Below, piece after piece: positions 44,683-55,661 of a stretch of 64,000 bases of DNA. Position numbers and translations under genes: made by a program. Numbering within the stretch: position 1 is the stretch's first letter; each line of letters starts with the position of its first letter. Source of the stretch: an uncultured Prevotella sp. (GTDB lineage Bacteria; Bacteroidota; Bacteroidia; Bacteroidales; Bacteroidaceae); the NCBI GenBank assembly GCA_946405145.1, contig CAMJGE010000004.1, positions 116,642 through 180,641 on the forward strand, read 5' to 3'. A model generated the notes under the pieces. That model had not been told where the DNA came from, searched no databases, and saw only the letters and a list, made by a program, of their open reading frames with translations.

Positions 44683-45060
44683 TCAGCCGCAGAAGGCAGC
44701 ATATGCCTTACCATCCATCAGGTTGTCGAGGTCGGCCTTGTCAGAAAGTTGCACCTTGATGATCCAGTTCTCGAAAGCATCCTCGTTGATGAGTTCGGGC
44801 TGATCGTCGAGGGCTTCGTTGACCTCTACGACGGTTCCGCTGACAGGTGAGATCAGGTCGCTGGCAGCCTTGACACTCTCCACAGCGCCAAACTCCTCAC
44901 CAGCCGTTACCTCGTCATCAACCTCAGGCATATCCACATAGACCACATTGCCTAATGCGTTCTGGGCATAATCCGTGATTCCTACGAAACCATAGTCACC
45001 TTCTACTCTCACAAATTCGTGTGACTCCGAGTAGTAGAGTCCTTCAATTACTTTAGCCAT
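44683..45060 (-). CDS. gcvH: Glycine cleavage system protein H
   Basis: GITDYAQNALGNVVYVDMPEVDDEV; GAVESVKAASDLISPVSG. Confidence 0.96.
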   Translation of the reverse strand: MAKVIEGLYYSESHEFVRVEGDYGFVGITDYAQNALGNVVYVDMPEVDDEVTAGEEFGAVESVKAASDLISPVSGTVVEVNEALDDQPELINEDAFENWIIKVQLSDKADLDNLMDGKAYAAFCG

Positions 45061-45074
45061 AATTCTTTATAGTT

Positions 45075-46178
45075 TTATTTCTTATAGTTTTTATTATAGA
45101 ACTGCTTTTTGATCACTTTACCGGGGAACACCTTCTTACGGATCTGGATCTGTACCTCGGTGTCGAGTTTGGAGTAGGCGGCATCAATCAAAGCCATGCA
45201 GACACTCTTATCGGTAGAGAGCGTGTGATAGCCTGTGGTCACCTCTCCGATGGGTTCGCCCTGCATATTCAGCACGGGATAACCATGACGGGGGATGGCT
45301 TTGTCGAAGAGTTCGATGCCGACCAATTTCTTCGCAGGGCCCTCTGCCTTCTGTTTGGCGAGTGCCTCCTTGCCGATGAATTCGGGCTTATCCAATTTTA
45401 CGAACATTGTCAGACCTGCCATCACAGGGGTGATATCCTCTGAGAGTTCATCGCCATAGAGGGGCAGTCCCACCTCAAAGCGCAGGGTGTCGCGACAACC
45501 CAATCCGCAAGGTTGTACGCCTGCAGCAATCATCTTATCCCAGCAAGAGCGGATATAGTCGGGCGCGGCATAGATCTCAAAGCCGTCCTCACCTGTATAG
45601 CCTGTACGACTGACGATGACATCGCCAATCATCTTGACAGTATAGAACGTCAGTTCCTTACAGGGCAGGCCCAACACCGTCTCCATGATATGCTCCGACT
45701 CGGGGCCCTGAACAGCCAACTGTCCATAGTCGTCTGAAGCATTGCGCAGCGAGATGTCGAAGCCCTCGGCATGCTGTTGCATCCAAGCCCAGTCCTTATC
45801 GATATTGGCGGCATTGATCACGAGGAAGAAATCATTCTCTCCCAACTTATATACCAAAAGGTCATCGACTGTTCCGCCGTTCTCATAGCACATCATGCCG
45901 TAAAGGATCTTGCCGACTGGCATCGCTGTGACATCGTTGGTAAAGATGTGGTTCACATAACGTTCGGCATCCGAGCCGCGTACGATGACTTCTCCCATAT
46001 GGGAGACATCAAACAGTCCCACCTTCTCACGTACTGCATAATGCTCCGGGGCGATACCTGCATACTGGATAGGCATTTCAAAGCCACCGAAGGGCGACAT
46101 AAAGGCACCCAACGACAAATGCTTGTCGTGGAGACAGGTGCGTTTCTCCCGTTTTTCTAATTCTTGTTTTATTGCCAT
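45075..46178 (-). CDS. gcvT: Aminomethyltransferase (glycine cleavage T protein)
   Basis: GLFDVSHMGEVIVRG; RTGYTGEDGFEIY. Confidence 0.95.
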   Translation of the reverse strand: MAIKQELEKREKRTCLHDKHLSLGAFMSPFGGFEMPIQYAGIAPEHYAVREKVGLFDVSHMGEVIVRGSDAERYVNHIFTNDVTAMPVGKILYGMMCYENGGTVDDLLVYKLGENDFFLVINAANIDKDWAWMQQHAEGFDISLRNASDDYGQLAVQGPESEHIMETVLGLPCKELTFYTVKMIGDVIVSRTGYTGEDGFEIYAAPDYIRSCWDKMIAAGVQPCGLGCRDTLRFEVGLPLYGDELSEDITPVMAGLTMFVKLDKPEFIGKEALAKQKAEGPAKKLVGIELFDKAIPRHGYPVLNMQGEPIGEVTTGYHTLSTDKSVCMALIDAAYSKLDTEVQIQIRKKVFPGKVIKKQFYNKNYKK

Positions 46179-46181
46179 AGA

Positions 46182-46892
46182 TTATTGTAATATTTTAATA
46201 AACTCATTGTTTAAATAGCTTTGTTCCAGCTGTTCGATGTCCGCCACCTCATTTGCCGTCAGCTGACGTTTATCTGAACAGAGTGTGTTACGTATCAGGA
46301 TCTTGATCTCGTCGAGGCTCATAGTGGTATGATCCTTCAACAAGGTGATGCGCTGGCGCACACTCTCTATCCCCTTCTTCTGCAGTTTCTCACGACTGGG
46401 CGTGATGGCGTTCAGCATGTGCTCCATATTCGTGTCGTAAAGCATCGTACTATGTACAATACTCTTGCCACCCACATGGTAACAGGCTGTGCCACACACC
46501 TTATATCCACCTATCAGTACGTCGTTATGACTGGTTCCCGTAGCCTCAACCCCCATCTTTCTCAGTACCAGCAGTACCATATTGATGAACCGGTTGAAGG
46601 CGAAGTTCACATTCTCATCCGCTGAGACGTACGACAGCATCAGATTGTCCATATCGGCATACACACAACCGCCCCCACTCTTCCTGCGATACATGCTGAT
46701 GCCGTGCGCCCGACAGTAATCGACATTCACCTCATTCTCCACCACCTGATTGCGTCCAAAAATCACACTGGGCTGCACCTGCCACATAAAGAAACAGTCG
46801 GACTCATCCATCCGACGAGCCACATACTCCTCCATAGCCAGATAGAAAGCCAGGCTGCGGTCTTTTGTTTCAGGTAGTAAGAGATATTTCAT
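46182..46892 (-). CDS. lplA: Lipoate--protein ligase family protein
   Basis: FFMWQVQPSVIFGRNQVVENEVN; RRKSGGGCVYAD. Confidence 0.85.
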   Translation of the reverse strand: MKYLLLPETKDRSLAFYLAMEEYVARRMDESDCFFMWQVQPSVIFGRNQVVENEVNVDYCRAHGISMYRRKSGGGCVYADMDNLMLSYVSADENVNFAFNRFINMVLLVLRKMGVEATGTSHNDVLIGGYKVCGTACYHVGGKSIVHSTMLYDTNMEHMLNAITPSREKLQKKGIESVRQRITLLKDHTTMSLDEIKILIRNTLCSDKRQLTANEVADIEQLEQSYLNNEFIKILQ

Positions 46893-46895
46893 GGG

Positions 46896-47798
46896 TCAGT
46901 TCTGTAAGAACCTTAATTCAGCCTCAAGCATCTCCAGCTTCGGCATACGGTAGCCGGCATTTCTGGCGATCTCGATAGGGCGAGTATATAAATAATGAAT
47001 CTCCATAGGTCGGTGGAAATCGAAATCGAGCTTCATGGAAGGAGAGTAAGGCGTCATGGCATCTGTGGTCTCTATCATCTTCTCGGCAAAGGCCTCTGTG
47101 ACACCAGAAACCCCTAAGTGTTGGGCAGCCCCCACCACCTCCATCATCAGATCGCGAATAAGCTGACGGGTGGAAGGGTTCTTCAGAAGCAGATCCGTAC
47201 GGGTGTTCAAGGCTACCGTCATACCATTGAAAGGCATGTTCCACACAGCTTTCTTCCATCGCGCCTCTTCGTATGGCACAGAAGCAGCCTGGATACCAGC
47301 CTGTTTGAAATCGTCCAGAATATTCTGAAAGCGAGCCTCATCCTTACAGGAATAATTGCCCAGATTGATACTGCCATAACACTGGTGGCTCACACGTCCC
47401 GGCTCTGTCTTGGCTGAGCATATAAAAGCCAAACCGGCTACAATCTGCACACCTGGGAACATCGCTTGCACGTCAGCTTCCACGCCAATACCATTCTGTA
47501 TCAGCACCACCACCGTCTGCTCATGCAACAAAGGGGTAAGCAACTCTGGAAGCAGATGATTGTTAGTGGTTTTCAGACCAACGATCACCACATCGCACTT
47601 CGGCATATCCGCTGAATACTGATAGACGTTGACATGATCGAGATGGAAAGAGCCGTCGCAGGAATCCACCTGCATACCACGTTCCTTCACAAACTGGTAA
47701 TCACTATGCGACAGGAAATGCACCTCCTGTCCACTATATGCCAATTTGCTGCCATAATAACCACCTATGGCACCTACGCCAATTATTCCGTATCTCAT
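46896..47798 (-). CDS. panE: Ketopantoate reductase family protein
   Basis: MRYGIIGVGAIGGYYGSKLAYSG; KTTNNHLL; start corrected from 47915. Confidence 0.85.
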   Translation of the reverse strand: MRYGIIGVGAIGGYYGSKLAYSGQEVHFLSHSDYQFVKERGMQVDSCDGSFHLDHVNVYQYSADMPKCDVVIVGLKTTNNHLLPELLTPLLHEQTVVVLIQNGIGVEADVQAMFPGVQIVAGLAFICSAKTEPGRVSHQCYGSINLGNYSCKDEARFQNILDDFKQAGIQAASVPYEEARWKKAVWNMPFNGMTVALNTRTDLLLKNPSTRQLIRDLMMEVVGAAQHLGVSGVTEAFAEKMIETTDAMTPYSPSMKLDFDFHRPMEIHYLYTRPIEIARNAGYRMPKLEMLEAELRFLQN

Positions 47799-47904
47799 TC
47801 TCGTATTTTTTCTGCAAAAATACAACTTTTTACCTAACCAACAAAACAAAAGCACATAAACTGAATATTTTTGAGAAAAATTTTGTTTTTTACAAATTTT
47901 AGCG

Positions 47905-47912
47905 TACCTTTG
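47905..47912 (+). promoter_or_regulatory. -7 element TACCTTTG
   Basis: Upstream of dxs. Confidence 0.6.
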
Positions 47913-47933
47913 CACGCATAATCAAATGAAACT

Positions 47934-49823
47934 GTGGACAAGAAAGAGTTTACTTTACTAAATAAGATCCAATACCCTGAGGATTTGCGCAAGTTATCTG
48001 TTGATGAATTGCCCCAAGTCTGCGAAGAGTTGCGCGAAGATATCGTGCAGGAAGTGGCCGTTAATCCAGGTCATCTGGCTTCGAGTCTTGGTGTAGCGGA
48101 AATCACGGTTGCACTGCATTATGTCTATAATACCCCGGAAGACAGAATCGTATGGGACGTAGGTCATCAGGCTTATGGCCATAAGATACTGACGGGTCGT
48201 CGCGAGAAGTTCTGTACAAACCGCAAGCTGGGAGGCATCAAGCCCTTCCCCTCTCCTTCTGAGAGTGAATACGACACGTTTGCCTGCGGTCATGCCAGCA
48301 ACTCGATATCTGCAGCATTGGGTATGGCAGTGGCAGCCAAGCTGGAGGGTAATAGCCAGCGTCATGTGGTGGCAGTAATTGGTGATGGTGCCCTCTCTGG
48401 AGGACTGGCCTTCGAGGGACTGAACAATGTATCATCGTCGCCCAACGACCTGTTAATCATCCTCAACGACAACAATATGAGTATCGACCGTTCGGTAGGT
48501 GGTATGAAACAATACCTGCTTGGACTGAACACCAACGAGACCTATAATGCTGTTAAATTCAAGGCCACCCGCTGGCTTTATAAGAAAGGGCTGATGACGG
48601 ATGATCGCAAGAAGGGCATCCAGCGCCTGTCGAATGCCGTGAAGAGTGCCATTGCGCATCAGCAGAACATCTTCGACGGTATGGACATCCGCTACTTCGG
48701 ACCGTTTGATGGCCATAACGTGAAAGAGCTGGTACGTATCCTGCGCCTCATCAAGGAGATGAAGGGACCGAAGCTGTTGCATCTGCACACCCAAAAGGGG
48801 CATGGCTATGCACCTGCAGAGAAGGATGTGACCATCTGGCATGCGCCAGGCAAATTCGACCCAGAGACAGGTGAACGCATCATCGACAAGGATCCCAACA
48901 AGCCTCAGAAGTATCAGGATGTATTTGGTCATACCCTATTGGAACTGGCCAAGCAGAATCCTAAGATTGTGGGAGTGACACCAGCTATGCCTTCTGGTTG
49001 TTCAATGAATATCATGATGAAGGAGATGCCTGACCGCACCTTCGACGTGGGTATCGCGGAAGGACATGCCGTGACCTTCTCCGGTGGTATGGCGAAAGAC
49101 GGCCTGCTGCCTTTCTGTAATATCTATAGCGCCTTTGCACAGCGTGCCTTCGACAATATCATCCATGATGTGGCACTGTTGAACCTGAACATGGTGTTCT
49201 GTTTCGATCGTGCCGGATTAGTAGGTGAAGACGGACCGACGCATCATGGTGCCTTTGACCTGGCAGCCCTGCGCCCGATACCCAATCTGACAATCTCGTC
49301 ACCAATGGATGAGCATGAGTTGCGACGTCTGATGTACACGGCACAGTTGCCCGACAAGGGTCCGTTCGTGATCCGTTATCCAAGAGGCGGCGGCGTGTTG
49401 CAAGACTGGCGCTGTCCGCTGGAGGAAGTCAAGGTGGGTACAGGTCGGAAAATGCACGAAGGCAGTGACGTGGCAGTATTGAGTATCGGTCCGATAGGCA
49501 ACAACGTGACAGAAGCTATCGAGCAGCTTGGCGACAAAGTCAGCGTAGCTCACTATGACATGCGGTTCCTAAAGCCGATAGACGAAGATATCCTTGAGGA
49601 AGTGGGACGAAAGTTCAAGCATGTCATCACCGTTGAAAATGGCGTCAAGAAAGGTGGACTGGGCTCTGCCGTATTGGAATGGATGAACGAGCACGGCTAT
49701 CAGCCCAAGGTTACTCTTCTGGGAATGCCAGACACATTTGTTGAGCATGGTACAGTGGCTGAACTCCAAAAGATTGTGGGGATTGACGCAGAGGGTATTA
49801 TCAAAGCCATTACAGAAGTATGA
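47934..49823 (+). CDS. dxs: 1-deoxy-D-xylulose-5-phosphate synthase (GTG start)
   Basis: [44 protein letters not shown]. Confidence 0.95.
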   Translation: MDKKEFTLLNKIQYPEDLRKLSVDELPQVCEELREDIVQEVAVNPGHLASSLGVAEITVALHYVYNTPEDRIVWDVGHQAYGHKILTGRREKFCTNRKLGGIKPFPSPSESEYDTFACGHASNSISAALGMAVAAKLEGNSQRHVVAVIGDGALSGGLAFEGLNNVSSSPNDLLIILNDNNMSIDRSVGGMKQYLLGLNTNETYNAVKFKATRWLYKKGLMTDDRKKGIQRLSNAVKSAIAHQQNIFDGMDIRYFGPFDGHNVKELVRILRLIKEMKGPKLLHLHTQKGHGYAPAEKDVTIWHAPGKFDPETGERIIDKDPNKPQKYQDVFGHTLLELAKQNPKIVGVTPAMPSGCSMNIMMKEMPDRTFDVGIAEGHAVTFSGGMAKDGLLPFCNIYSAFAQRAFDNIIHDVALLNLNMVFCFDRAGLVGEDGPTHHGAFDLAALRPIPNLTISSPMDEHELRRLMYTAQLPDKGPFVIRYPRGGGVLQDWRCPLEEVKVGTGRKMHEGSDVAVLSIGPIGNNVTEAIEQLGDKVSVAHYDMRFLKPIDEDILEEVGRKFKHVITVENGVKKGGLGSAVLEWMNEHGYQPKVTLLGMPDTFVEHGTVAELQKIVGIDAEGIIKAITEV

Positions 49824-51175
49824 AAGTTGTGATTGTTGGTGCAGGTTCAGTAGGCACTCATCTGGCGAAACTATTATCAGGTGAGCATGTGGATTGTGTA
49901 CTGATTGATGCTGACAGTGAGCGTTTGTCCGGACTGAACGAATTTGACGTGATGACCTATCAGGCATCGCCTACCAGCATCAAAGCGATGAAAGAGGCAG
50001 GCGTGCAGCATGCTGACCTCTTTGTAGGTGTAACACCTGAGGAAAGCGTCAACATGAATGCCTGTATCTTGGCACATGCCCTTGGCGCCAAGAAGACTGT
50101 AGCCCGTATTGACAACTACGAATATCTCTCTCCCGACCTGCAGCCATTTTTCAAGAATCTGGGTATCGACTCACTGATTTATCCTGAGGTGCTGGCAGCA
50201 GGCGATATCATCAACAGTCTGAAACTCTCATGGGTCAGACAGCGCTGGGACGTACACGATGGTGCCTTGACTTTATTGGGCATCAAACTCAGAGATTCGG
50301 CAGAGATTCTCAACCGTCCCCTCCGCGAGCTTTGCGGACCAGACGATCCTTACCATATTGTAGCCATCAAACGCGATGACGACACCTTGATCCCAAGTGG
50401 TTTGGACGAGTTGCATGCAAACGACCTGGTTTACTTCATGACGACTAAGGACTATATCCCTTATATCCGTAAGATTGTAGGCAAAGAGCATTATACCGAC
50501 GTAAAGAACGTGATTATCATGGGTGGCAGCAAAACAGCTGTACGTGCAGCACTGGCCATTCCTGACTATATGAGTGTGAAGATCATTGAGAAGGATTCAA
50601 AGCGCTGTGAGAAACTGAATGAGCTGTTTGAGAACGAAGAGGCTATGGTGATTCACGGTGATGGTAGAGACCTGGGGCTCCTACAGGAAGAAGGTATCCG
50701 GCACACACAGGCTTTTGTGGCACTGACGGAGAATGCAGAGACCAACATCCTGGCCTGTCTGACAGCTAAGAAACTGGGGGTTAGGAAAACAGTGGCCCTC
50801 GTAGAGAATCTTGACTACGTGAACATGGCTGAGAGTCTGGATATCGGAACCATCATCAATAAGAAAACCATTGCTGCCAGCCATATCTTCCAGATGTTGC
50901 TGGATGCTGACGTAGATAATCTGCGCTCACTGATGCTAGTGGATGCAGAAGTCGCAGAGTTTATTGCAGCAGAAGACTCACGTGTGACCAAGAAGCCTGT
51001 TAAGGACTTAGGACTCCCCTTCGGCGTGACGATTGGCGGTTTGGTGCGCAAGGGTACGGGTATGCTAGTAAATGGTAACTCACAGATCGAGGCTGGCGAC
51101 TCTGTCATGGTGTTCTGCCATGAAGCTAAACTGCATAACATCGAGAAATACTTCAAAAGCAATCCGATATGGTAA
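49820..51175 (+). CDS. trkA: Trk system potassium uptake protein TrkA
   Basis: [21 protein letters not shown]; two RCK_N/RCK_C repeats. Confidence 0.93.
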   Translation: MKVVIVGAGSVGTHLAKLLSGEHVDCVLIDADSERLSGLNEFDVMTYQASPTSIKAMKEAGVQHADLFVGVTPEESVNMNACILAHALGAKKTVARIDNYEYLSPDLQPFFKNLGIDSLIYPEVLAAGDIINSLKLSWVRQRWDVHDGALTLLGIKLRDSAEILNRPLRELCGPDDPYHIVAIKRDDDTLIPSGLDELHANDLVYFMTTKDYIPYIRKIVGKEHYTDVKNVIIMGGSKTAVRAALAIPDYMSVKIIEKDSKRCEKLNELFENEEAMVIHGDGRDLGLLQEEGIRHTQAFVALTENAETNILACLTAKKLGVRKTVALVENLDYVNMAESLDIGTIINKKTIAASHIFQMLLDADVDNLRSLMLVDAEVAEFIAAEDSRVTKKPVKDLGLPFGVTIGGLVRKGTGMLVNGNSQIEAGDSVMVFCHEAKLHNIEKYFKSNPIW

Positions 51176-52626
51176 ACTTCCGTATCATCAGTAAGATTAT
51201 CGGCTCTCTTCTGTTTATCGAAGCCTTCTTCATGTCATGGTGTGCCATCGTGGCGATTATCTTCCATGAAGACGATCAGGTGGCATTCTTGATGTCGATA
51301 CTGATTACATTGGGATGCGGTTTCATCTTCTTGTTTATGGGCAGGAACGCAGAGAACTCCCTGAGCCGTCGCGATGCTTATTTGCTGGTAACGGCTGTGT
51401 GGTTGATATTCTCCTTTTTTGGCATGTTCCCCTTCCTGATTCATGGTAGCATCACGAATCTGACGGATGCCTACTTTGAGACCATTTCCGGGTTTACAAC
51501 CACAGGTGCCTCTATTCTTGATGATGTGGAATATCTGCCTCACGGCATCCTTTTCTGGCGTTCTCTGACACAGTGGGTAGGTGGCTTGGGAATTGTATTC
51601 TTCACCATCGCCATTCTCCCCTCGCTGGTAGCAGGTAGCGTAAAGGTGTTTGCGGCAGAGACAACGGGTCCCGTGAAAGCCAAGATGCACCCCAGACTAT
51701 CTACTACTGCCAAATGGATCTGGTCCATCTATCTGCTCCTGACCATTGGCTGTGGTATCTCATTTTGGATGGCAGGCATGAACTGGTATGAAGCCCTCAA
51801 CTATTCGATGACGACTACAGCCACTGGCGGATTCTCCATCCATAATGATGGTACCAATGTTTTCAACTCACCTGAGATCGACTACATCTCCATCATCTTC
51901 CAGTTTCTGGCAGGTATCAACTTCACCTTATTATATATAAGCATCTTCAAGTCTCGTTTGACAAGCCTGATCAAAGATTCTGAATTCAAGCTATATGTTT
52001 CTTTGGTAGCCATCGCCACACTGGTTATTATGTCGATGCTTATAGTAGATCTGGGTTATGGTTACGAACAGGCGTTCCGCGAGTCCCTCTACCAGGTCGT
52101 ATCTTTCATGACGACAACAGGTGTATATAGCGACAATGTGGCAACATGGCCTCACCTCACTTGGATCATCATCTGCTGTGTGATGCTGATAGGTGCCTGT
52201 GCAGGCAGCACCAGCGGTGGTTTCAAGTGCATCCGTGGCGTCATGCTGTTGAAAGTGGTCTTTAACAATTTCCGCCAGAGCCTTCACCCGAATGCAGTGT
52301 TACCAGTCAGGATCAATGGTCAGAACGTGCCACAATCAAGACTGATTGCCCTCTCTGCCTTCTTTGTGCTTGTGGTCTTGATGTTGCTAATCACAACTAC
52401 CATCATGATTGTATCTGGCATTGACACCATTAATTCCATTATCATCGGACTAAGTTGTGTAAGTAACGTAGGACCATCACTTGCCAATGACATCGGAGCG
52501 AATATCACTTGGTCTGGTATGGCGGACCATATCAAATGGATCCTCTGTCTGCTGATGCTAATGGGACGTCTTGAGATTATGACAGTGCTTGTGCTGTTTA
52601 CCCGCAGCTTCTGGAAAGAGAACTAA
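51169..52626 (+). CDS. trkH: Trk potassium uptake protein TrkH
   Basis: SGFTTTGASIL, STSGGFKCIR; multiple TM helices; follows trkA. Confidence 0.93.
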   Translation: MVNFRIISKIIGSLLFIEAFFMSWCAIVAIIFHEDDQVAFLMSILITLGCGFIFLFMGRNAENSLSRRDAYLLVTAVWLIFSFFGMFPFLIHGSITNLTDAYFETISGFTTTGASILDDVEYLPHGILFWRSLTQWVGGLGIVFFTIAILPSLVAGSVKVFAAETTGPVKAKMHPRLSTTAKWIWSIYLLLTIGCGISFWMAGMNWYEALNYSMTTTATGGFSIHNDGTNVFNSPEIDYISIIFQFLAGINFTLLYISIFKSRLTSLIKDSEFKLYVSLVAIATLVIMSMLIVDLGYGYEQAFRESLYQVVSFMTTTGVYSDNVATWPHLTWIIICCVMLIGACAGSTSGGFKCIRGVMLLKVVFNNFRQSLHPNAVLPVRINGQNVPQSRLIALSAFFVLVVLMLLITTTIMIVSGIDTINSIIIGLSCVSNVGPSLANDIGANITWSGMADHIKWILCLLMLMGRLEIMTVLVLFTRSFWKEN

Positions 52627-52627
52627 T

Positions 52628-52655
52628 AAAAAAGGTCTTCGTTTGAAGACCTTTT
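52628..52655. terminator. Bidirectional terminator
   Basis: AAAAAAGGTCTTC-GTTT-GAAGACCTTTT. Confidence 0.85.
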
Positions 52656-52661
52656 CTATTA

Positions 52662-53531
52662 CTATTTCACCAATACGACCAAATACTTGCTCGTGCCCCA
52701 GAAGGTTTCGGGGTTATTAATCCGGAGAACAAACTGTTTATTGGCATCACGCTGCATCGTATAAGATCCAGCAGGATGTGAGGTCAGAATCTCAGCAGAT
52801 TTACTATAGAGCTTGATCTCCTTGTCAATACGGATATCAATCTTGGTGAAGTAATCCTTGTTGAAGTCTTTCTCAAGCAGTTTTGTCTTACTGAACAGGC
52901 CGTCCTTCGTGAGAATCCGCTGCTCTTTGAGTTCATCCTTAGTACCAAATACAAACCAAGCCGTATGGAGAGCCTTATCCTGTGTGGTGATGGTCTGTTC
53001 CTTCTTTGTGTTATCCTCCTGCAGAGTGGAGACATCTGTATTCAGGGATGCCACCTTCTCATCAAGCTCTGCAATATGGATATCTTTTCTGTCAAGCTCT
53101 TCACGGAGTGCCTGAAGCTGCTGATCCTTAGTCTCCATCTGCTGAGTCAGATTATCGAGAATCTTCTTCAGTTGTGAGCCTTTCACAGAACTCTCACGAA
53201 CCTGTTGCTTCAGTTTATTAATCAACTCCTTGTTCTGCTTCATCATCGATTGGATAAACTGGAAGTTCTCCTTGATACGCTGCATGGTGTTGGTGCCCTC
53301 ACCTTGTTTGGCAAGTGTCACACGACTCTGAGCCTCAGTAATCTCGCGGAACCCTTCCTCAATATCGCTGAGGGTGGTCATCATGTCATTGATCTCATTA
53401 TCCTTTTGAGAGATAATCTGTTCCAAAGAGTCACGCTGCTGCTGGGCATTCTGCTCAGCTTTTTTTACTGCATCCTGGTTACAGCTGGCAACCGCAAATG
53501 TGCAGACAATAGCATAAACTAGCTTCTTCAT
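52662..53531 (-). CDS. Coiled-coil lipoprotein, function unknown
   Basis: Signal peptide with VASC; long heptad-rich region. Confidence 0.65.
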   Translation of the reverse strand: MKKLVYAIVCTFAVASCNQDAVKKAEQNAQQQRDSLEQIISQKDNEINDMMTTLSDIEEGFREITEAQSRVTLAKQGEGTNTMQRIKENFQFIQSMMKQNKELINKLKQQVRESSVKGSQLKKILDNLTQQMETKDQQLQALREELDRKDIHIAELDEKVASLNTDVSTLQEDNTKKEQTITTQDKALHTAWFVFGTKDELKEQRILTKDGLFSKTKLLEKDFNKDYFTKIDIRIDKEIKLYSKSAEILTSHPAGSYTMQRDANKQFVLRINNPETFWGTSKYLVVLVK

Positions 53532-53534
53532 ACC

Positions 53535-54248
53535 TTATTTATTTTTATCTGATTCACTTTTTAATGTCTTTGACCTCTCGCCACATCCAGCAAGGATAAT
53601 GACAATCTCCCCCTTTGGTTCCTTCTCCTTGAAATGGGCTATTACCTCATCGAGTGTTCCACGGACGCTCTCCTCGTGGATCTTGGAAATCTCACGGCAT
53701 ACACTCACCTGGCGTTCACCACCATAATTCTCAGAAAATTGTTGAAGTGTTTTCACCAAGCGGTAAGGTGACTCATAGAAGATCATTGTACGTTCTTCCT
53801 CTTTCAACGACTCTAGCTTAGTCTGACGTCCTTTCTTCTGCGGCAGGAAACCTTCGAAAGCAAAACGATCACAAGGCAGACCACTCGACACCAGTGCCGG
53901 TACAAAAGCCGTAGCTCCTGGCAGACACTGCACCTCAACACCAGCCCTGACAGCTTCACGCACAAGAAAGAAACCTGGATCACTGATACCTGGTGTACCT
54001 GCATCACTAATCAGCGCCACATTCTCACCAGCCAACAAACGACTGACGACACCTGCCGAAGTGCCGTGTTCATTGAACTTATGATGAGACATGAGGCTAT
54101 TCTTGATATCATAATGCTTTAACAAGATGCCCGAAGTACGGGTATCTTCCGCAAGCACGAGGTCCACCTCCTTGAGGATTCGGACTGCTCTGAAGGTCAT
54201 ATCCTCCATATTGCCTACAGGTGTTGGAACAATGTATAATATGCCCAT
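53535..54248 (-). CDS. rsmI: 16S rRNA (cytidine(1402)-2'-O)-methyltransferase
   Basis: LYIVPTPVGNMEDMTFRAVRIL; ALISDAGTPGISDPG. Confidence 0.95.
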   Translation of the reverse strand: MGILYIVPTPVGNMEDMTFRAVRILKEVDLVLAEDTRTSGILLKHYDIKNSLMSHHKFNEHGTSAGVVSRLLAGENVALISDAGTPGISDPGFFLVREAVRAGVEVQCLPGATAFVPALVSSGLPCDRFAFEGFLPQKKGRQTKLESLKEEERTMIFYESPYRLVKTLQQFSENYGGERQVSVCREISKIHEESVRGTLDEVIAHFKEKEPKGEIVIILAGCGERSKTLKSESDKNK

Positions 54249-54342
54249 AAACGCGACAAAATTAGTTCAAATTATCAGAATAGACAAAAAAAGTAGTAAA
54301 ATCTTTGCAATTTTTAAAAGGATTTGGTAATTTTGTCGGCAA

Positions 54343-55452
54343 ATGACAGACAACATGACAGAAAAGTCGATAAATTATGACCGCCTTCTCAAACAGGCAG
54401 GTCTTTGGCTCTTAGCCATCGCAGTATTTTTGCTGATTGATTATCTCAGCAACATCTTACTACCATTCTTCATCGCCTGGTTCTTCGCTTATTTGCTCTA
54501 TCCAATGGTGTCGTTTGTGGATCGCCGTCTGCACACCCCCCGTGGCTTAAGCATCCTTTTGACCCTCATCGTGGTTATAGCGTTTCTTGCAGGTGTCATC
54601 TTCCTGATCATCCCACCAATGATTGAGCAGTTCGAGAAACTGGGGGGTCTCGCCACCGACTATATCCAGAAGACGGCCCATATCAACTCTATCCCTGATG
54701 CTGTGGCAGAATGGGTTACGAGGAATCAGCAGGATATAGAGAAGTTCTTTAAGAGCAAGGATTTCGCCGACGGACTAAAGGAGATCATGCCAGGTGTCTT
54801 CTCTTTCCTCGGACATACCTATAGTGTCATCATGAGTATCGTTGCCTCTTTCATCACCTTATTATATATGTTCTTTATTCTGCTCGATTACGAGTATCTC
54901 TCCGACAACTGGATCCGCATCTTCCCAGAGAAGAACCGTCCGTTCTGGCAGGAGCTGATGGGTGATGCCAAGCAGGCACTCAACAACTACATCCGTGGCC
55001 AGGGTCTCGTAGCACTCATCATGGGTATTCTCTTCTGTATTGGATTTACCATCATCGACTTCCCAATGGCTATCGGCCTTGGAATCATGATTGGTCTCAT
55101 GGATCTGGTGCCCTATCTGCATACCTTCGCACTTATTCCCACCGTGCTCTTAGCCCTTCTGAAGTCTGCCGACACAGGACAGAGTTTCTGGATTATCTTA
55201 GCTGGAGCCCTGATTGTGTTCATTGTTGTACAGCTCATCTGCGACATGATTGTCACACCTAAAGTCATGGGTAGTGCCATGGGCCTCAACCCCGCCATCC
55301 TATTGCTGAGTCTCTCTGTCTGGGGCGCCTTATTGGGATTCATCGGACTGATTATTGCCTTACCACTGACCACCTTGCTCATCGCATACTACAAGCGATA
55401 TGTGACGAAAGAGGAAGAAAAAGAGGAAATAAATAAAAAATCCCCCGAATAA
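54343..55452 (+). CDS. AI-2E family transporter
   Basis: Multiple TM helices; PYLHTFALIPTVLLALL and C-terminal layout of the family. Confidence 0.88.
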   Translation: MTDNMTEKSINYDRLLKQAGLWLLAIAVFLLIDYLSNILLPFFIAWFFAYLLYPMVSFVDRRLHTPRGLSILLTLIVVIAFLAGVIFLIIPPMIEQFEKLGGLATDYIQKTAHINSIPDAVAEWVTRNQQDIEKFFKSKDFADGLKEIMPGVFSFLGHTYSVIMSIVASFITLLYMFFILLDYEYLSDNWIRIFPEKNRPFWQELMGDAKQALNNYIRGQGLVALIMGILFCIGFTIIDFPMAIGLGIMIGLMDLVPYLHTFALIPTVLLALLKSADTGQSFWIILAGALIVFIVVQLICDMIVTPKVMGSAMGLNPAILLLSLSVWGALLGFIGLIIALPLTTLLIAYYKRYVTKEEEKEEINKKSPE

Positions 55453-55477
55453 ATTTGGCAGATTCAAAAAATCATTG

Positions 55478-55485
55478 TACCTTTG
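55478..55485 (+). promoter_or_regulatory. -7 element TACCTTTG for tRNA-Lys
   Basis: TAnnTTTG upstream of the tRNA. Confidence 0.6.
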
Positions 55486-55518
55486 CACCCGCTTTCGAAA
55501 GATAGCAACAATAAGGTC

Positions 55519-55584
55519 GATCCGTTAGCTCAGTCGGTAGAGCACAACACTTTTAATGTTGGGGTCTTGGGTTCGAGCCCCAAA
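55519..55584 (+). tRNA. tRNA-Lys (TTT), CCA encoded
   Basis: GATCCGTTAGCTCAGTCGGTAGAGCACAACACTTTTAATGTTGGGGTCTTGGGTTCGAGCCCCAAACGGATCACCA. Confidence 0.95.
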
Positions 55585-55661
55585 CGGATCACCAAGAACA
55601 ATCCGCAAGAAACTGAATATCAGTCGCTTGCGGATTTTTATATCTTCAAAGTGTACCACTT

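Noticed and set aside
46182-47798. Possible glycine riboswitch upstream of gcvT
   Set aside because: gcvT is packed 3 bp behind lplA with no leader, and no glycine-riboswitch-like tandem structure was seen.
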